Part shown: in pieces, positions 10,981-22,554 of the stretch | Layout: every line of letters starts with the position of its first letter | Position numbering within the stretch: position 1 is the first letter of the stretch | NCBI GenBank assembly: GCA_022036555.1 | Contig: CM039119.1 | Coordinates: 44,085,318-44,149,317, forward strand | Source of the DNA: Microstegium vimineum | Taxonomy: Eukaryota > Streptophyta > Magnoliopsida > Poales > Poaceae | Reading direction: 5' to 3' | DNA length: 64,000 nt | Made by a program: the position numbers and the translations under genes | The notes under the pieces: generated by a model | The model's database searches: none | What the model was told of the DNA's origin: nothing | What the model saw: the letters and a program-made list of their open reading frames with translations, nothing else

Positions 10981-13385
10981 ATGTCCCATGGGGATGGACC
11001 GCCAGCCATGTTTGATGAGGATGATTTTCCTTATTGGAAAGTGCGGATGGAGGCCTACCTTGAGGCCGTGGATGTCGGCGTTCACAAAGTCGCCACCATA
11101 CGCGGATCGGTGTTCGCCGAGGATCCCTTCTTTGAGAAGAACAATGCTAAGGCAAAGAACATTCTTTTCTGTGGCATTTGCAAGGATGTGTTCAACCGTG
11201 TGCGGAATTGCAAAACCGCGCATGAGATTTGGACAAACATTTGTGCTCTACACGAGGGCACCAAATGTGAAAGAGAAGAGCGCTATCACCTCATCATTAC
11301 TAAGTTAAATGCTTTCACCATGCTATCTCATGAAAATGCTAATGAAATGTATTCTCGCTTGATTGTGCTTGTAGAGGAGCTGAATGGCCTTGGGCTTACC
11401 CAAATGTTACCGGCCGATGTGGTGCGCAAGATACTTTGTGTCTTACCAATAGACAAGTATAGCCACATCGTCACGGTCCTTCATCAAGGCGATCTCTCTG
11501 CAACTACGCCAACACAAGTGTTGGGCAAGATCAATGCTCATGAGATGTATATGAAGATCAATGATGGAAGTACATCTTCCTCCAAAAAGAAAGAGAAGGA
11601 GGAGAAGAAGGACTTGGCTCTCAAGGCATCTTCCAAGGAGAAGTGCAAGATTCAATACGTACTTGAGAGTACACGTGATGATGATGATGAAGACAACATC
11701 GCTCTTATGGTGAAGAAAACCACCAAGATGTTGAAGAGGCTAAACAAGAATGGAGTCAAGTTTGACTCAAAGAAGAAGAAATTCTTCACAAGCTCTTCAA
11801 GGAAGCCAATCTCCCAAATGAAGTGCTACAATTGCGACACTCTTGGTCATCTAGCTCATGCTTGCCCGAAGAGAAGAAAGACAAGTTCAAGAACAACAAG
11901 TTCAAGAACTTCAAGAAGAACAAGGGCGGCAATGATGACTCAAGTGATGATGACAAGAAGCAAGACAAGCCATACAAGAAGAAGAAGAACTTCAACTTCC
12001 ACAAGAAGAATAAGGATGGCAAGGCTTACATTGTGGGTGATTGGCTCACTGATATTGATGATTCAAGTGACTCCTCCGATGATGAGAGGGAAGAAGAGAA
12101 GGTGGCCGCCTTGGTGATTGGTTCTTCTATTCCACCGCCACCTCCTCCTTCATCGTCAGGCTCATCCTCTACACACCTATGCCTCATGGCTAAAGGTGAC
12201 AAGAAGGTAGAAAAAGAGGATGATGATGATAGTGGTGACTCAAGTGGTAGTGAAAGTGATGATGATGACACACCATCCTATGATGAGCTAATTAAAATTT
12301 GCAACAAGTACTCTAGCATCATAAGGAAGTATAAAGGTAAAAATGACAAACTTCTTGAGATCAAAGACAACTTGCATGCTAAGCTTGATGCCTTGTCTAG
12401 TGCTAATGATGATTTGAAGCTTGAGATCAATTCTCTCACATCTAGCACTAGGGAGCTCAAAGCCTCTCTTAAGCAAGCTAATGAGAAACATGATAAGCTT
12501 GAGAGGTCATCCCAAGAGCTCCATACAAGGTATAACTTGCTAAAAGATGACTACAACCAAGCGAAAAGTGATCATGGCACACTAGTGGTAGCAAATGAAT
12601 TGCTTACTCAAGATCTTGCCACACATGTTGCTACTAACCCATGTGCTAAGTGTGCAAGTGCTACCTCTTGTGAAATCGAGCTTGATGATGTGACTCTTGA
12701 GCAAAGTGCTAAGTGCAAGGGCAAGAGAGTTGTAGAAGCCGACAAGTATGATGACTATGTCAAGATGAGGGATGAGAACTCAAAGCTCAAGGAAGACCTA
12801 ATCTACCTCAAGTCCAACAAGCCTATTGTCATCAAGCCAGCTCAAGAAGAGGACAAAGATGCTATCACTTTGATCAACTCTCTTAGAGAAGAAATTTCCA
12901 AGCTCAAGAATGACAAGACCAAGCTTACAAGTGGCCTTGAAAGGTTCACCAAGGGTCACAACCTTCAAAGTGAGCTCTTGATGAACACCGTCATGAAGAA
13001 TGACAAGACCGGTATAGGGTTCAAGGAAAATCAAGTGATGAAGGCCAAGGTCAAGATTGAAGCCAAGAACTACTACAAGAACAAGTATAATGACTACAAT
13101 CAAGAGAAGCCAAAGCCTAAGCCCAAGAGGTGCTTTGGATGTGGACAAATTGGTCACTTCGAGTTTCAATGCAAGACTCCACCACCCAAGACCTTACCCA
13201 AGCACACTAGACCATTTGCTCATGATGCTCACTATGTCATCAACAAAGATTCCAAGGGTAGACCACTTGTTGTGTTTCTTGGTCCACCAATGAAGAACAA
13301 GCCTAGGGTTCTTTGGGTTGCTAAGGAGTTGGTTGACAAGGCAATGGGGCCCCGCACAAAGGGGGTTCCCAAACAACAAGCTTAA
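10981..13385 (+). pseudogene. gag of Copia copy B, frameshifted
   Basis: The start is ATG at 10981 (MSHGDGPP), which matches the gag start of copy A. The N-terminal Copia gag domain (YWKVRMEAYL, then HEIWTNICALHEG) is followed by a first zinc knuckle CYNCDTLGHLAHAC at about 11824-11865. A frameshift at about 11866-11880 moves the rest into the next frame. That part has acidic and Lys-rich low complexity, a coiled-coil-rich segment and a second CX2CX4HX4C knuckle (CFGCGQIGHFEFQC, about 13132). The ORF stops at 13383-13385 after KQQA. Another in-frame stop precedes the protease, so gag and pol are separated. Gag would form the virus-like particle in the cytoplasm; this copy cannot make it whole. 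Confidence 0.88.
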
Positions 13386-13406
13386 CTCCAAGTTGCTTGT
13401 GTGTAG

Positions 13407-16332
13407 GTGAACTACAAGACCGGTGGAAGTCATTGGGTGATTGATAGTGGTTGCACTCAACATATGACCAGTGACTCCTGGATGTTCACCACACTAGAGG
13501 AAGATTGTGAAGGGCAAGACAAGATTACCTTTGGGGACAATTCAAAAGCTAAAGTACAAGGTCTAGGCAAAGTGGCAATCTCCAATGATCAATCAATATC
13601 AAATGTCTTGCTAGTGAAATCTCTAAGCTTCAACTTGCTTTCCGTGAGTCAACTTTGTGATCTTAGATTCCATTGTCTATTCACTCCAACCGAGGTGATT
13701 GTGACCAAGATTGAAGATTCATCAATGATATTCAAAGGGTTTCGGCACAACAAACTCTACTTAGTGGATTTCACCACAAATGAAGCCGAATTGCAAACTT
13801 GTCTATTCTCCAAGAATTCTTTGGGTTGGCTTTGGCATAGAAGATTAGCTCATGTGGGCATGTCAACTTTGAAGAAACTTGTCAAGAAGGAGCTGGTTAG
13901 AGGTGTGAAGGATGTGGTGTTCAAGAAGGATAGATTGTGCAGTGCATGTCAAGCCGGCAAGCAAGTGGCCAACACCCATCCCACCAAAGCTTTCATGTCA
14001 ACCTCAAGGGTTCTAGAGCTACTCCACATGGACTTATTTGGTCCTACCACCTATGCTAGTCTTGGAGGCAATCTCTTTTGCTTAGTGGTAGTTGATGACT
14101 ACTCTAGATACACTTGGGTGTTCTTTATTCAAGACAAGGGAGAGACAACCGCTATATTCAAGAAGTTTGCTACAAGAGCTCAAAATGAATTTGATGTGAA
14201 GATCAAGAAGATTAAAGTGACAATGGTACCGAATTTGTGAACACAAAGATTGAAGATTATTGTGATGAAGTGGGGATCAAGCATGAGGTATCCGCTACAT
14301 ACACTCCACAACAAAATGGTGTAGTAGAGAGGAAGAACCAGACGCTTATCACTCGAGCAAGGTCTATGCTTGATGAGTACAACACTCCCGAGAAGTTTTG
14401 GGCGGAGGCCATCAACACCGCTTGCTATGCGGCAAACCGCCTCTTCATCCAAAGATTATTGAAGAAGACCCCCTATGAGCTTGTCAATGGAAAGAAGCAG
14501 GATATATCCTTCTTCCGGGTATTTGGTTGCAAAGTGTACATCTACAAGAAGCGCCAACACTTGGGTAAATTCCAACGGCGGTGTGACATTGGTTTCCTTG
14601 TTGGATATTCACTTAAATCCAAGGCATACCGTGTATTTAACAAAGCCACCGGCTTACTTGAAGAAACGTATGACTTGGAATTTGATGAAACTAATAGCTC
14701 CCAAGGAGCGCTTGAGGATATTTATGTAGGTGATGAACCCTTGAGGGAGGCAATGAAGAATATGCCAATTGGTGTTATCAACCCGCAAGAGGTGGAAGAA
14801 GTTGAAGATGAAGCAAATCAAGATCCTTCTCCACCTCGCACGCCTCAAGTTGATGAAGAAGATCAAGTGAGGGAAGCTCAAGAAGACACTCACATCCTCA
14901 AGATCAAGCCGAGGCCGAAGCAAGCAATGTTGAAGCACCGCATCCCCCTCCTCAAAAGACAAATAGAAGATCAACACCTATCCTTCAAGCTCACCCCATG
15001 ATCAAATTATAGGGAGTCCATCAAAGGGAGTTATGACTCGCTCTAGACTTGCATCTTATGTTGAACATCACTCGTTTGTTTCCTTTGTTGAGCCTACTAG
15101 TGTTGAAGAAGCACTTGCGGATCCAGATTGGGTGAATGCCATGCATGAAGAACTCAACAACTTCACCCGGAACCAAGTGTGGACACTTGAAGAGAAGCCA
15201 AAGGATGCAAGAATCATTGGTACCAAGTGGGTGTTTAGGAACAAGCAAGATGATCAAGGCGTGGTTGTGAGGAACAAGGCAAGATTGGTGGCAAAGGGGT
15301 TCTCTCAAGTAGAAGGACTCGATTTTGGAGAGACCTTTGCTCCGGTTGCAAGACTTGAAGCCATCCATATCCTTTTGGCGTATGCTTCACATCACAAAAT
15401 GAAACTCTTTCAAATGGATGTGAAAAGCGCTTTCTTAAATGGTTTCATCAATGAACTTGTCTATGTCTCACAACCTCCCGGGTTTGAAGACCCAAACTTG
15501 CTTAATCATGTGTATAGGTTGTCCAAGGCACTCTACGGATTGAAGCAAGCACCAAGAGCTTGGTATGAGAGGCTAAGGGACTTCCTACTCAAGAAGGGTT
15601 TCAAGATCGGAATCGTCGACACAACACTATTCACCAAGAAGCTTAATGGAGAGATCTTTGTTTGCTAAGTATATGTCGATGACATTATATTTGGGTCAAC
15701 AAATCAAGACCATTGCAAGGAGTTTGGTGACTTGATGTCCAAGGAGTTCGAGATGTCAATGATTGGCGAGCTAACCTTCTTCCTTGGCTTTCAAGTGAAG
15801 CAAATGAGAGAAGGGACCTTCATCTCTCAAGAAAAGTACACTCATGATCTACTTAAGAAGTTCAAGATGGAGGATTGCAAGCCAATCAAGACCCCAATGC
15901 CTACTAATGGACATCTCGACCTTGATGAGGGAGGTAAACCAATTGATCAAACTCTCTATCGTTCTATGATCGGCAGTTTACTTTACCTCACCGCATCTAG
16001 GCCGGATATCATGTTTAGTGTGTGTATGTGTGCTAGGTTTCAAGCAAGCCCTAAGGAGTCACATCTCTATGCAGTTAAAAGAATCCTTAGGTACATAAGG
16101 CACACCCCTAGCATGGGTCTTTGGTATCCCAAAGGAGCCCCCTTCCAACTAGTTGGTTATTCCGATTCGGATTATGCCGGGTGTAAGGTTGATAGGAAGA
16201 GTACCTCCGGCGAGTGCTACATGCTAGGAAGATCACTTGTTTCTTGGTCCTCAAAGAAGCAAAACAGTGTGGCATTGTCAACCGTCGAGGCAGAATACAT
16301 TGCCATGGGAGCAAGTTGTGCACAAATCTTGC
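13407..16332 (+). pseudogene. pol of Copia copy B (protease, integrase, RT, truncated RNase H)
   Basis: Domains in order: protease with DSGCTQHM (about 13440), integrase zinc region (LAHVG...CSACQ), integrase core (HMDLFGPT, VDDYSRYTW, and PQQNGVVERKN after the shift), reverse transcriptase (KWVFRNKQDD, ARLVAKGFSQ, VYVDD at about 15670) and the start of RNase H (STVEAEYIAMGASCAQIL). The frame is broken near 14215 (one base lost before the DNG motif), near 14930-15030, and by TAA at 15666-15668 just before VYVDD. At about 16330 the RNase H is cut by a deletion joining it to the leader of the third ORF, removing roughly the last 110 residues. The catalytic YVDD itself is retained. Confidence 0.88.
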
Positions 16333-16621
16333 TTCCATACGGGCTCTTATCTCTAGATGTTATATATGCTTATATACTTCTATCTATTCTATCTAGCAGC
16401 GGTAGTGGCATTTAAAACTCGAGGCAAAGCTCGCGAGTATGGATTGAGGCAAAGCCTCAGAAAGTTCAGTCCAGTGGCTTGGCAAGCCTCTCTTAACAGT
16501 TGTGATTGATCAGTGACAATGGTGTTTGTGACAGTTGATTCTTGTCAGTGGTTCTTGCAGTTGGTTTGTGATAGTGGTTCTGACAGTTAGCTCTGGTCAG
16601 TGCTCTCTTTGTTGATCAGCT
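16333..16621 (+). other. Residual leader of the third ORF, copy B
   Basis: Non-coding. It aligns with the reverse complement of about 4950-5250 in copy A, including the AAAGC(C/T)CGCGAGTATGGATTG segment and repeated CAGTG/GACAGT motifs. Everything upstream of it in copy A was lost here. Confidence 0.65.
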
Positions 16622-19301
16622 ATGGCTCGTGAATCTCGTGCTCGTGTCAGTGGTTCTGGTGATGATCCTCCTCCTCCTCCGCGTCCTTCTAAGGACAAGG
16701 GCAAGAAGCAAATTGTCGAGAAGCCGAAGAAGAAGAAGAGAAAGCTTACAGAGGCTGAGCAGGTCGAGGCAGTGGCAGATGCAGCGGATCGCGCAAAGCG
16801 AGGTGGTCGCCGAGGCACAATTCGTATCAGCACCCCTCCGCGAGTTCTACCGTCCACTCCTCCAGCTCAGTCAGAGACCGCAGAGGCTCCAGAGGAGCAA
16901 GAGCTAGTCACAGAAGCTCTTGGTACACCATTGGCACCTCTTCCCTAGGGGCGTGTCACTCGCTCCCAGACTGCTCAGTCTACTCCACCATGTGGTGATA
17001 GTGCTCCTCCGAGTGTCTCAGCAGCTCCTACTGCAGATTCAGAATCAGTACATCTTGACTTGAGGAACCTTACTGCAAAGTAAGTGAAGAAGCTTCGTTT
17101 TGTGGCCCTTGAGAAATGGTGCCCAGATCAGCGTGACCCAGAGCTTCACTAGGATGGCACACACCTCTTATGGAGGATTTCTACAGGGCAGCTCAGCTTT
17201 CTTACATTCAGATACGACCACACAGGGTTTGCTCCTTGGAGAGTATAGTTGAGCTTGCTGGAGAGGAGATTCGACCCTTCCTCACGTATCTTCCGGGACT
17301 CACTGACCTCCTTGGTCGTTCCGGGAATTACATTGAGAGGTGGGTCAGGGAGTTCTATGCTACAGTCTGGATTGATCCGGAGCACAACTTTCTTCAGTAT
17401 ACTTTCAGAGGAGAGCGTTACAGGCTCTATGTGACTCGGCTCAGAGAGATACTACACCTCACCCAGATAGCTGGAGAGCTCAACCTTCACTATGATTGCT
17501 ATAGAGGAGTCTCTGTGCCTCGCCGAGCTCGAGGTGGTCGTACTTTGACAGTTCAGGAGGTTGCTCCTCTCTTCAAGCCACCTTTCACAAAGGGTTCTCG
17601 CCGTACCCGGCAGAGCTCCACCCCACTGTTCGTTGCCTGAATGATGTACTACGGCGTACACTACTGCCTCGCACAAGGTATAAGGAGGGTATGACAAATA
17701 TGTAGCAGTTCTTACTTCAGGCACTCGTCTCTCAGACACCGTTTGATATAGCTAATTTTCTAGTGTCAGAGATTGAGGATGTGATTGCTGATGGGATGAG
17801 AGCATGGCGACAGTTTTCTTATGCTCATTGGATCAGTTCTATCCTAGCTATTGAGCTTGAGGGATCCAATCCTGGAGTCCGTGTGTTGCTTGATCAGTCA
17901 CCGACTTCATTCCCACCGTACAAAGTACTAGCTTCTTTTGATAGTCGGTTTGGGAACCGTGTGCTTCGCCTAGTCAGGCAACGGACTGCGCCTGCTGACC
18001 AAGATGATGTTGAGACTTAGGATGATTCAATCCGAGGTATTGAGCAGCAGGAGCTCCGTGACTTGGATACTGGAGCTGATGTTACTCCTGAGGATACTTC
18101 TTCTGACAGCTCTGACGCTGACTTCCAGCTTGTTCCTACCATGCCCCCACGGGCTCACGACACAGAGGCCGGTGGTTCTGGGTCAGCCACAAAAACTATG
18201 ATGCTGAAGATTCTAGATCGTCTTAATGAGCAGCAGAGTTCCTTAGTGACTGCAGTCACCCAGGTCCAACAGAGACAGGATGAAATGCAAAGACAGTCTG
18301 AGGAGCGACACTTTGAGATTCAGCGACAAATGCTTGCCATGCAGTTGGAGTCCCAGTGCTTGCAGCTCCAGTCTCAGCAGATCCAGCAGCAGAACATGGT
18401 CTTTATGGCCCATATGATGAAGTGGACTGGTGCTCCTCCTCTTGAGTTCCTGGCTGCACCTCAGATCCAGATGATGAGTCAGACTCAGCCATCTCAGTTA
18501 GTTGGTCAGATAGCAGCACCACAGCAGTCAGTTGGCCCTTTAGTGGTCCCCTCCAGTTCAGTCGGACAGACCATCACTCCCACCCCAGCCACACAGTCCA
18601 GTGGACTTCAGGGTGCAGGACTGACCACCCCGTTCCAGTCACCGGCTACCCAGGTCACGCAGTGGTTGGACACTTTAGGCCCGACTCAGCAGTTCACCCC
18701 TCTCACTACCGGTTTCACGCCGATGTCCGCTATGATGGGTGCTACTGCCAGAGACTTGTCCGCGTCGTTCAGCGACATCACAGGGCAGTTGTCCCCCACT
18801 AGTCCATAGATAGCAGCAGAGATTGAGGCCACACTTGTTTCACCGACAGCTGGTCAGCACCGTTCTTCAGTTGCTTCTTCTGAGGCTACACACGACAGTC
18901 GTGCTCTAGCTGTGTCGACTCCACCTACCGCTGCTATTGTGACAGATGCCACAGTCGTTATGTCTACTCATGATCAGCCTGAGCAGCCCTCAGTTCTTGA
19001 GACACTAGGAGAGTCAGTGCTCAAGGCACAATCGGACACCGCCGCTCTAGAGGCACCGACAGAGACAGTGGCAGTTGCTCCTACTCCTACTCCGGCCCCA
19101 GCTATAGCTCCAGACTATTCAGTAGTAGAGTTAGCAGGCCCATCAGCCTCTTGTCCAGTGTCTCCCCAGACTGCTTCGCTTCCAGCTCCAGAGACTCAGG
19201 GGGAGGACTCAGACGACGACGATGATGATCTTGACGAGTTCCGCATTCTTGATCGTGCCCAGGCCGCTGCTGTTGTCCCTCCGTCGCCTCTAGATGCTTA
19301 G
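16622..19301 (+). pseudogene. Third ORF of Copia copy B (downstream of pol), decayed
   Basis: ATG at 16622 gives MARESRARV, then a Lys-rich nuclear-localisation-like segment (KPKKKKRKL). The central domain at about 17170-17480 has TYLPGLTDLLGRSGNY, WVREFYATVW and FLQYTFRGERYR. A second conserved block at about 17740-17990 includes QTPFDIANF and YAHWISSI. A Gln-rich coiled-coil-like segment follows (about 18200-18420), then a long Pro/Ser/Thr/Ala tail that ends in an acidic run and PPSPLDA before TAG at 19299-19301. Stops or shifts occur near 16946, 17082, 17150, 17638, 18018 and 18808. The architecture is the same as in copy A, so the protein was under selection in the ancestors. No membrane segment is seen; function is unknown. 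Confidence 0.75.
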
Positions 19302-19320
19302 TTGTTGGTGTCTTGACGCC

Positions 19321-19367
19321 AAAGGGGGAGAGGGAGAGTCGAGTAGTAGGCTAGCTTTAGGGGGAGC
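19321..19367 (+). other. Multiple internal polypurine motifs, copy B
   Basis: AAAGGGGGAGAGGGAGAG at 19321-19338 and TTTAGGGGGAG at about 19356-19366 follow the third ORF. Such repeated polypurine tracts upstream of the LTR are described for Sireviruses and support the lineage call. Confidence 0.7.
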
Positions 19368-19753
19368 TAGTAGGATTCTTTCTTTTGATGTGCTTTATTC
19401 TCTATCGCATCATGCATCACGTTTACCGTCTTTATGCATTGTATGATATGTTGTGATGTTTGAGACTTGATGGTTGTGTGACATGTGTGGACCTTTATAC
19501 ATATATATCATGTCACCTGGTTGTGCTATATTGCTTCCGCGCTAATCTCTGATCTTTTGGCTATAGCATATCCTTTTGAAATCAAGTACTTTTCTCATTT
19601 CATATCCTTTGTGCTTGTCATGGCTTGAATGGTTTAGGCATGTATATGTCTTTCTTATCACTAACACATGCCTATATCATATCAAGTCATGTTTTCTCTT
19701 ATCAAAATTCACTCATTATTCTCTACTCGAGCCTGTATTGCCGTCAATCACCT
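19368..19753 (+). other. Non-coding 3' spacer of copy B
   Basis: AT-rich stretch between the third ORF and the LTR-adjacent polypurine tract. I see no gene in it. Confidence 0.6.
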
Positions 19754-19766
19754 AAAAGGGGAAGAT
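19754..19766 (+). other. LTR-adjacent polypurine tract, copy B
   Basis: AAAAGGGGAAGAT immediately precedes the 3' LTR, the standard plus-strand priming position. Confidence 0.85.
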
Positions 19767-21472
19767 TGAAGAATCATGGACCTTGTGTTTAGGCGATTAA
19801 CGACAATGCTAGGTCACTATGACTAACGTGTGTTTTGCAAAGGCAAAGTCATTATAAGTTAGGTCAATAGTGATGCTAAGAATGGGCTTAATGGACATTC
19901 ATGCCCCCAAGATGGAAATCGTTTCGGTTTCAAAGGATGTTGATTCAAGTTGAATACTAGGCTAGTCCTTAGTGCCATAAGGTTGAGAAGGGCACTAAGT
20001 ATAGCTAGGACTTTGTTTTTCCTTTGACCGTACTATAAAGGGGGGTATGAGGTTAGTAGCTTGACCTAGGAGAGTTTGGGAAAGTTGGTGTGTGCACACT
20101 TGTCACAACTAGTCCTAGAGACCTTGTTATCATCCCTTGATTAACCCTAGAAATGGTAGGAGCAAAACCCCTAGAAAAGACTTAGTGAAAACAGTTGAAA
20201 CAAGGGGAGAAAGAGGCTCCGGACCAGTCTGCCTAGTAGGCGTCGGACCAAGGAAAGTGGTCCGACAGTCCTTGACTTAGGCAAAAGCTCAGAGAGTAAG
20301 CTCCGGACCACCTGTCTGGAGAGCGTCGGACCATAGGCGAGTGGTCCGATGGCTCTTGTGAGAGAAAGTCTGCCCGAGAGTAAGCTCCGGACTAGTCCGA
20401 CGGTGGGTCCGACGGTTAGTCCGACGCTTCAAGACAGAAGGTTGGTTCCTTGCAGTGAGCTCCCTGGCTCCGGACCTAAACGTCGGACCAGGGCTCCGGA
20501 CCAAGGAGAGTGGTCCGCAGGTTCGAAGAAGAGACTGAGTTTTTACTCAGTGAGCACCCTGGCTCCGGACCAGCGCGTCGGACTAGTGCACCGGACTATG
20601 GCAAGTAGTCCGGAGGTGCTTGTTTTTCAGATGAGTTTGAACTGAGAGTAAGCTCCGAACCAGGTGTTATGGTCCGGTGGTGTGCGCTCCGGACTAGTCC
20701 GACGCATACGCAGAAAAGAGAAAAAGCAAGTAATGGCTAGTTTTAGAGGTGGAGGCTATTTATAGTTGCCCTCCTCGTCCTTAGGACCTCTCTTGTCCTG
20801 TGTTACACCTGAGGATACTTGGAGAGAGTTCTTGGAGAGCCAAGTGCCTAGTGAGGGAGAAATTTGAGAGATTCCATCTTGTTCTTCCCTCCTAGAGTGA
20901 TTAGGAGTGACTTGTGTGCATCCATCCACCTTCCTAGCCTTGAGTTGGTCAAGTGAAGGTCTTGTGCTTATTACTCTTGGTGTTCGACAACACCTAGACG
21001 GTTTGGTGGTGTTCGGAGGAAGTGATCGCCGGGAGATTGTCGGCGGCTCTTCTCCAGGCTTCTGTGATCGGTTGTGGGCGATTCATCGAGCTGGAGTGGC
21101 GAAGAATCAGCCCGTAGAGAGCACTCTACCCTTGTGCGGGTAGAGGGGGAGCAATACCTTGCAAGGTGCTCCAACGAGTACTAAGGGATGTGTCGACACC
21201 TCGATACCTCGGGAAACATCACTGCGTCAATGAGAATTCCTTTTCCCTAGCTCTTTACATTTCCGCATTACATTATGTCTTGTTCTTTCCGTTGCTACTA
21301 GAATTGCTTAGGTTGTTTTTCAATTCCATGAACTGCTACCGCTTTCTAGCTAGGACACACGACCGGTAGGCACTAGGAGGTGATTAGCATTTGATAGGTT
21401 TTCATATTTGCTTTAGAAATTTAAAACAAGCCCAATTCACCCCCCCCCCTCTTGAGCATCTTGATCCTTTCA
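19767..21472 (+). repeat. 3' LTR of Copia copy B
   Basis: 1706 bp, with TGAAGAATC/ATCCTTTCA ends. It matches the 5' LTR except for about 90 extra bp (about 20747-20838) that carry a TATA box, and a few percent of point differences. The CTCCGGACC/GTCGGACC motif array spans about 20215-20705. Confidence 0.93.
20756..20765 (+). promoter_or_regulatory. TATA box in 3' LTR of copy B
   Basis: CTATTTATAG just downstream of the motif array. The equivalent position reads TATTTATA in the LTRs of copy A (element sense) and CTATTTATAG in the LTR at 62522. The 5' LTR of copy B has lost it. Confidence 0.65.
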
Positions 21473-21477
21473 GAAGG

Positions 21478-22554
21478 GCTCGGCGGCGGCGTAGGCGAGC
21501 GGTGGCGGCGCAGGCGAGTAGCGGCGAGGGCCGAGCTTGGGGGCGCACGCAGCGTGAAGCGGTGGAGGAGCGCGCGAGCCCCGCAGAGAGAGGCCAACGA
21601 CGAGGTTCCTCGGTGGCGAGCAGGGCGGGCGGCGCTAAAGGCGAAGGCGACGACTATGGACGCGGCGAGGTACGGGCGCCGGGAAAAACAGAGGAAGGCA
21701 GTGGGGACAGAGGAAAGTGAGCACAAAGGGGTAACCTTGCAGGATATCCGGACTCTGGACGCAGATCGGTGTCCGGACGGATGACACCGGACGCCAGAGG
21801 GTCCCAAAATGAGCGACAAGCTCTCTGTGTAGTATTTATCCGGACACAGAATGGGGTCCGGACACAGGCAACAGAAGCGACCGGAGTCACTGTGCGAAGG
21901 AAGTGCACAGTGGGGGAGGCTGACCGGACGCAGGCGCGATGGTCCGTACGGCTAAAATCGTGCGTCCGGACTGCGCGACCGGAGCACAAACGCAGGAAAC
22001 AAAGGGGATCCGGACGCAGAAGATGGTCTGGACCGGAGAGGAATGTAGCATCCGGAGAGGCATCTGAAGCCGAAATGCACTAAAATTTTTCCTATCTCTC
22101 CCTTGCTCTCTCTCAAACCATTTTCAACACCAAAGAGAGCCAAAAGAACACTTGTTGGACATGGTATGAGAACCATCACTCAAACCCTCAAGGTTTTTCA
22201 AATATTTAGCATTTGGCTTAGCTCTTTTTAAGAAAATAGGCAATAAAAGAGGGCGAGGAACACCGTAAGGCCATTAGTAGGGGTATAGTAACAACTTGAG
22301 CGTGGAATGCTCCCCCTAAAATGGACGAACTAAGAGGATGCTCAAACTTAATCGAAAAAAACGAACAAGCAACAAACATGCATATGCAATGCAATACTTG
22401 AATTTGAATCTAGTCGCTTGTCAAATTTGAACTGCGATTAAGATTCTTCACACGCTTTGGGGCGGTTATCTTAACCGCGTTAGACAAGCCTATATGCACG
22501 TACATAATTGAAACATGTTATATTTTACAATAAATGCAAGGTACCAACACAAGA
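21478..22554 (-). other. Copy A spacer between pol and the third ORF
   Basis: No ORF is supported. In element sense, after pol stops, about 22080-21730 holds a cluster of TCCGGA/TCCGGAC motifs. Its flanking words (GCATCCGGAG, then GCACTAAA) resemble the motif-array part of copy A's own LTR. The segment from 21730 to 21478 is extremely GC-rich and leader-like. Confidence 0.5.

Larger units (their letters stand above)
9317..21472 (+). mobile_element. SIRE/Maximus-type Copia retrotransposon (copy B), nested in copy A
   Basis: The LTRs at 9317-10927 and 19767-21472 start TGAAGAATCATGG and end ATCCTTTCA. The 5-bp duplication GAAGG flanks the element (9312-9316, 21473-21477). Order on the plus strand is LTR, primer-binding site, gag, pol, third ORF, polypurine motifs, LTR; total 12156 bp. 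It is in the opposite orientation to its host and from a different subfamily (different LTR motif array). gag and pol contain frameshifts and nonsense codons, RNase H is truncated by a deletion, and the 5' LTR lacks the segment that carries the TATA box in the 3' LTR, so it is dead. Confidence 0.93.
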
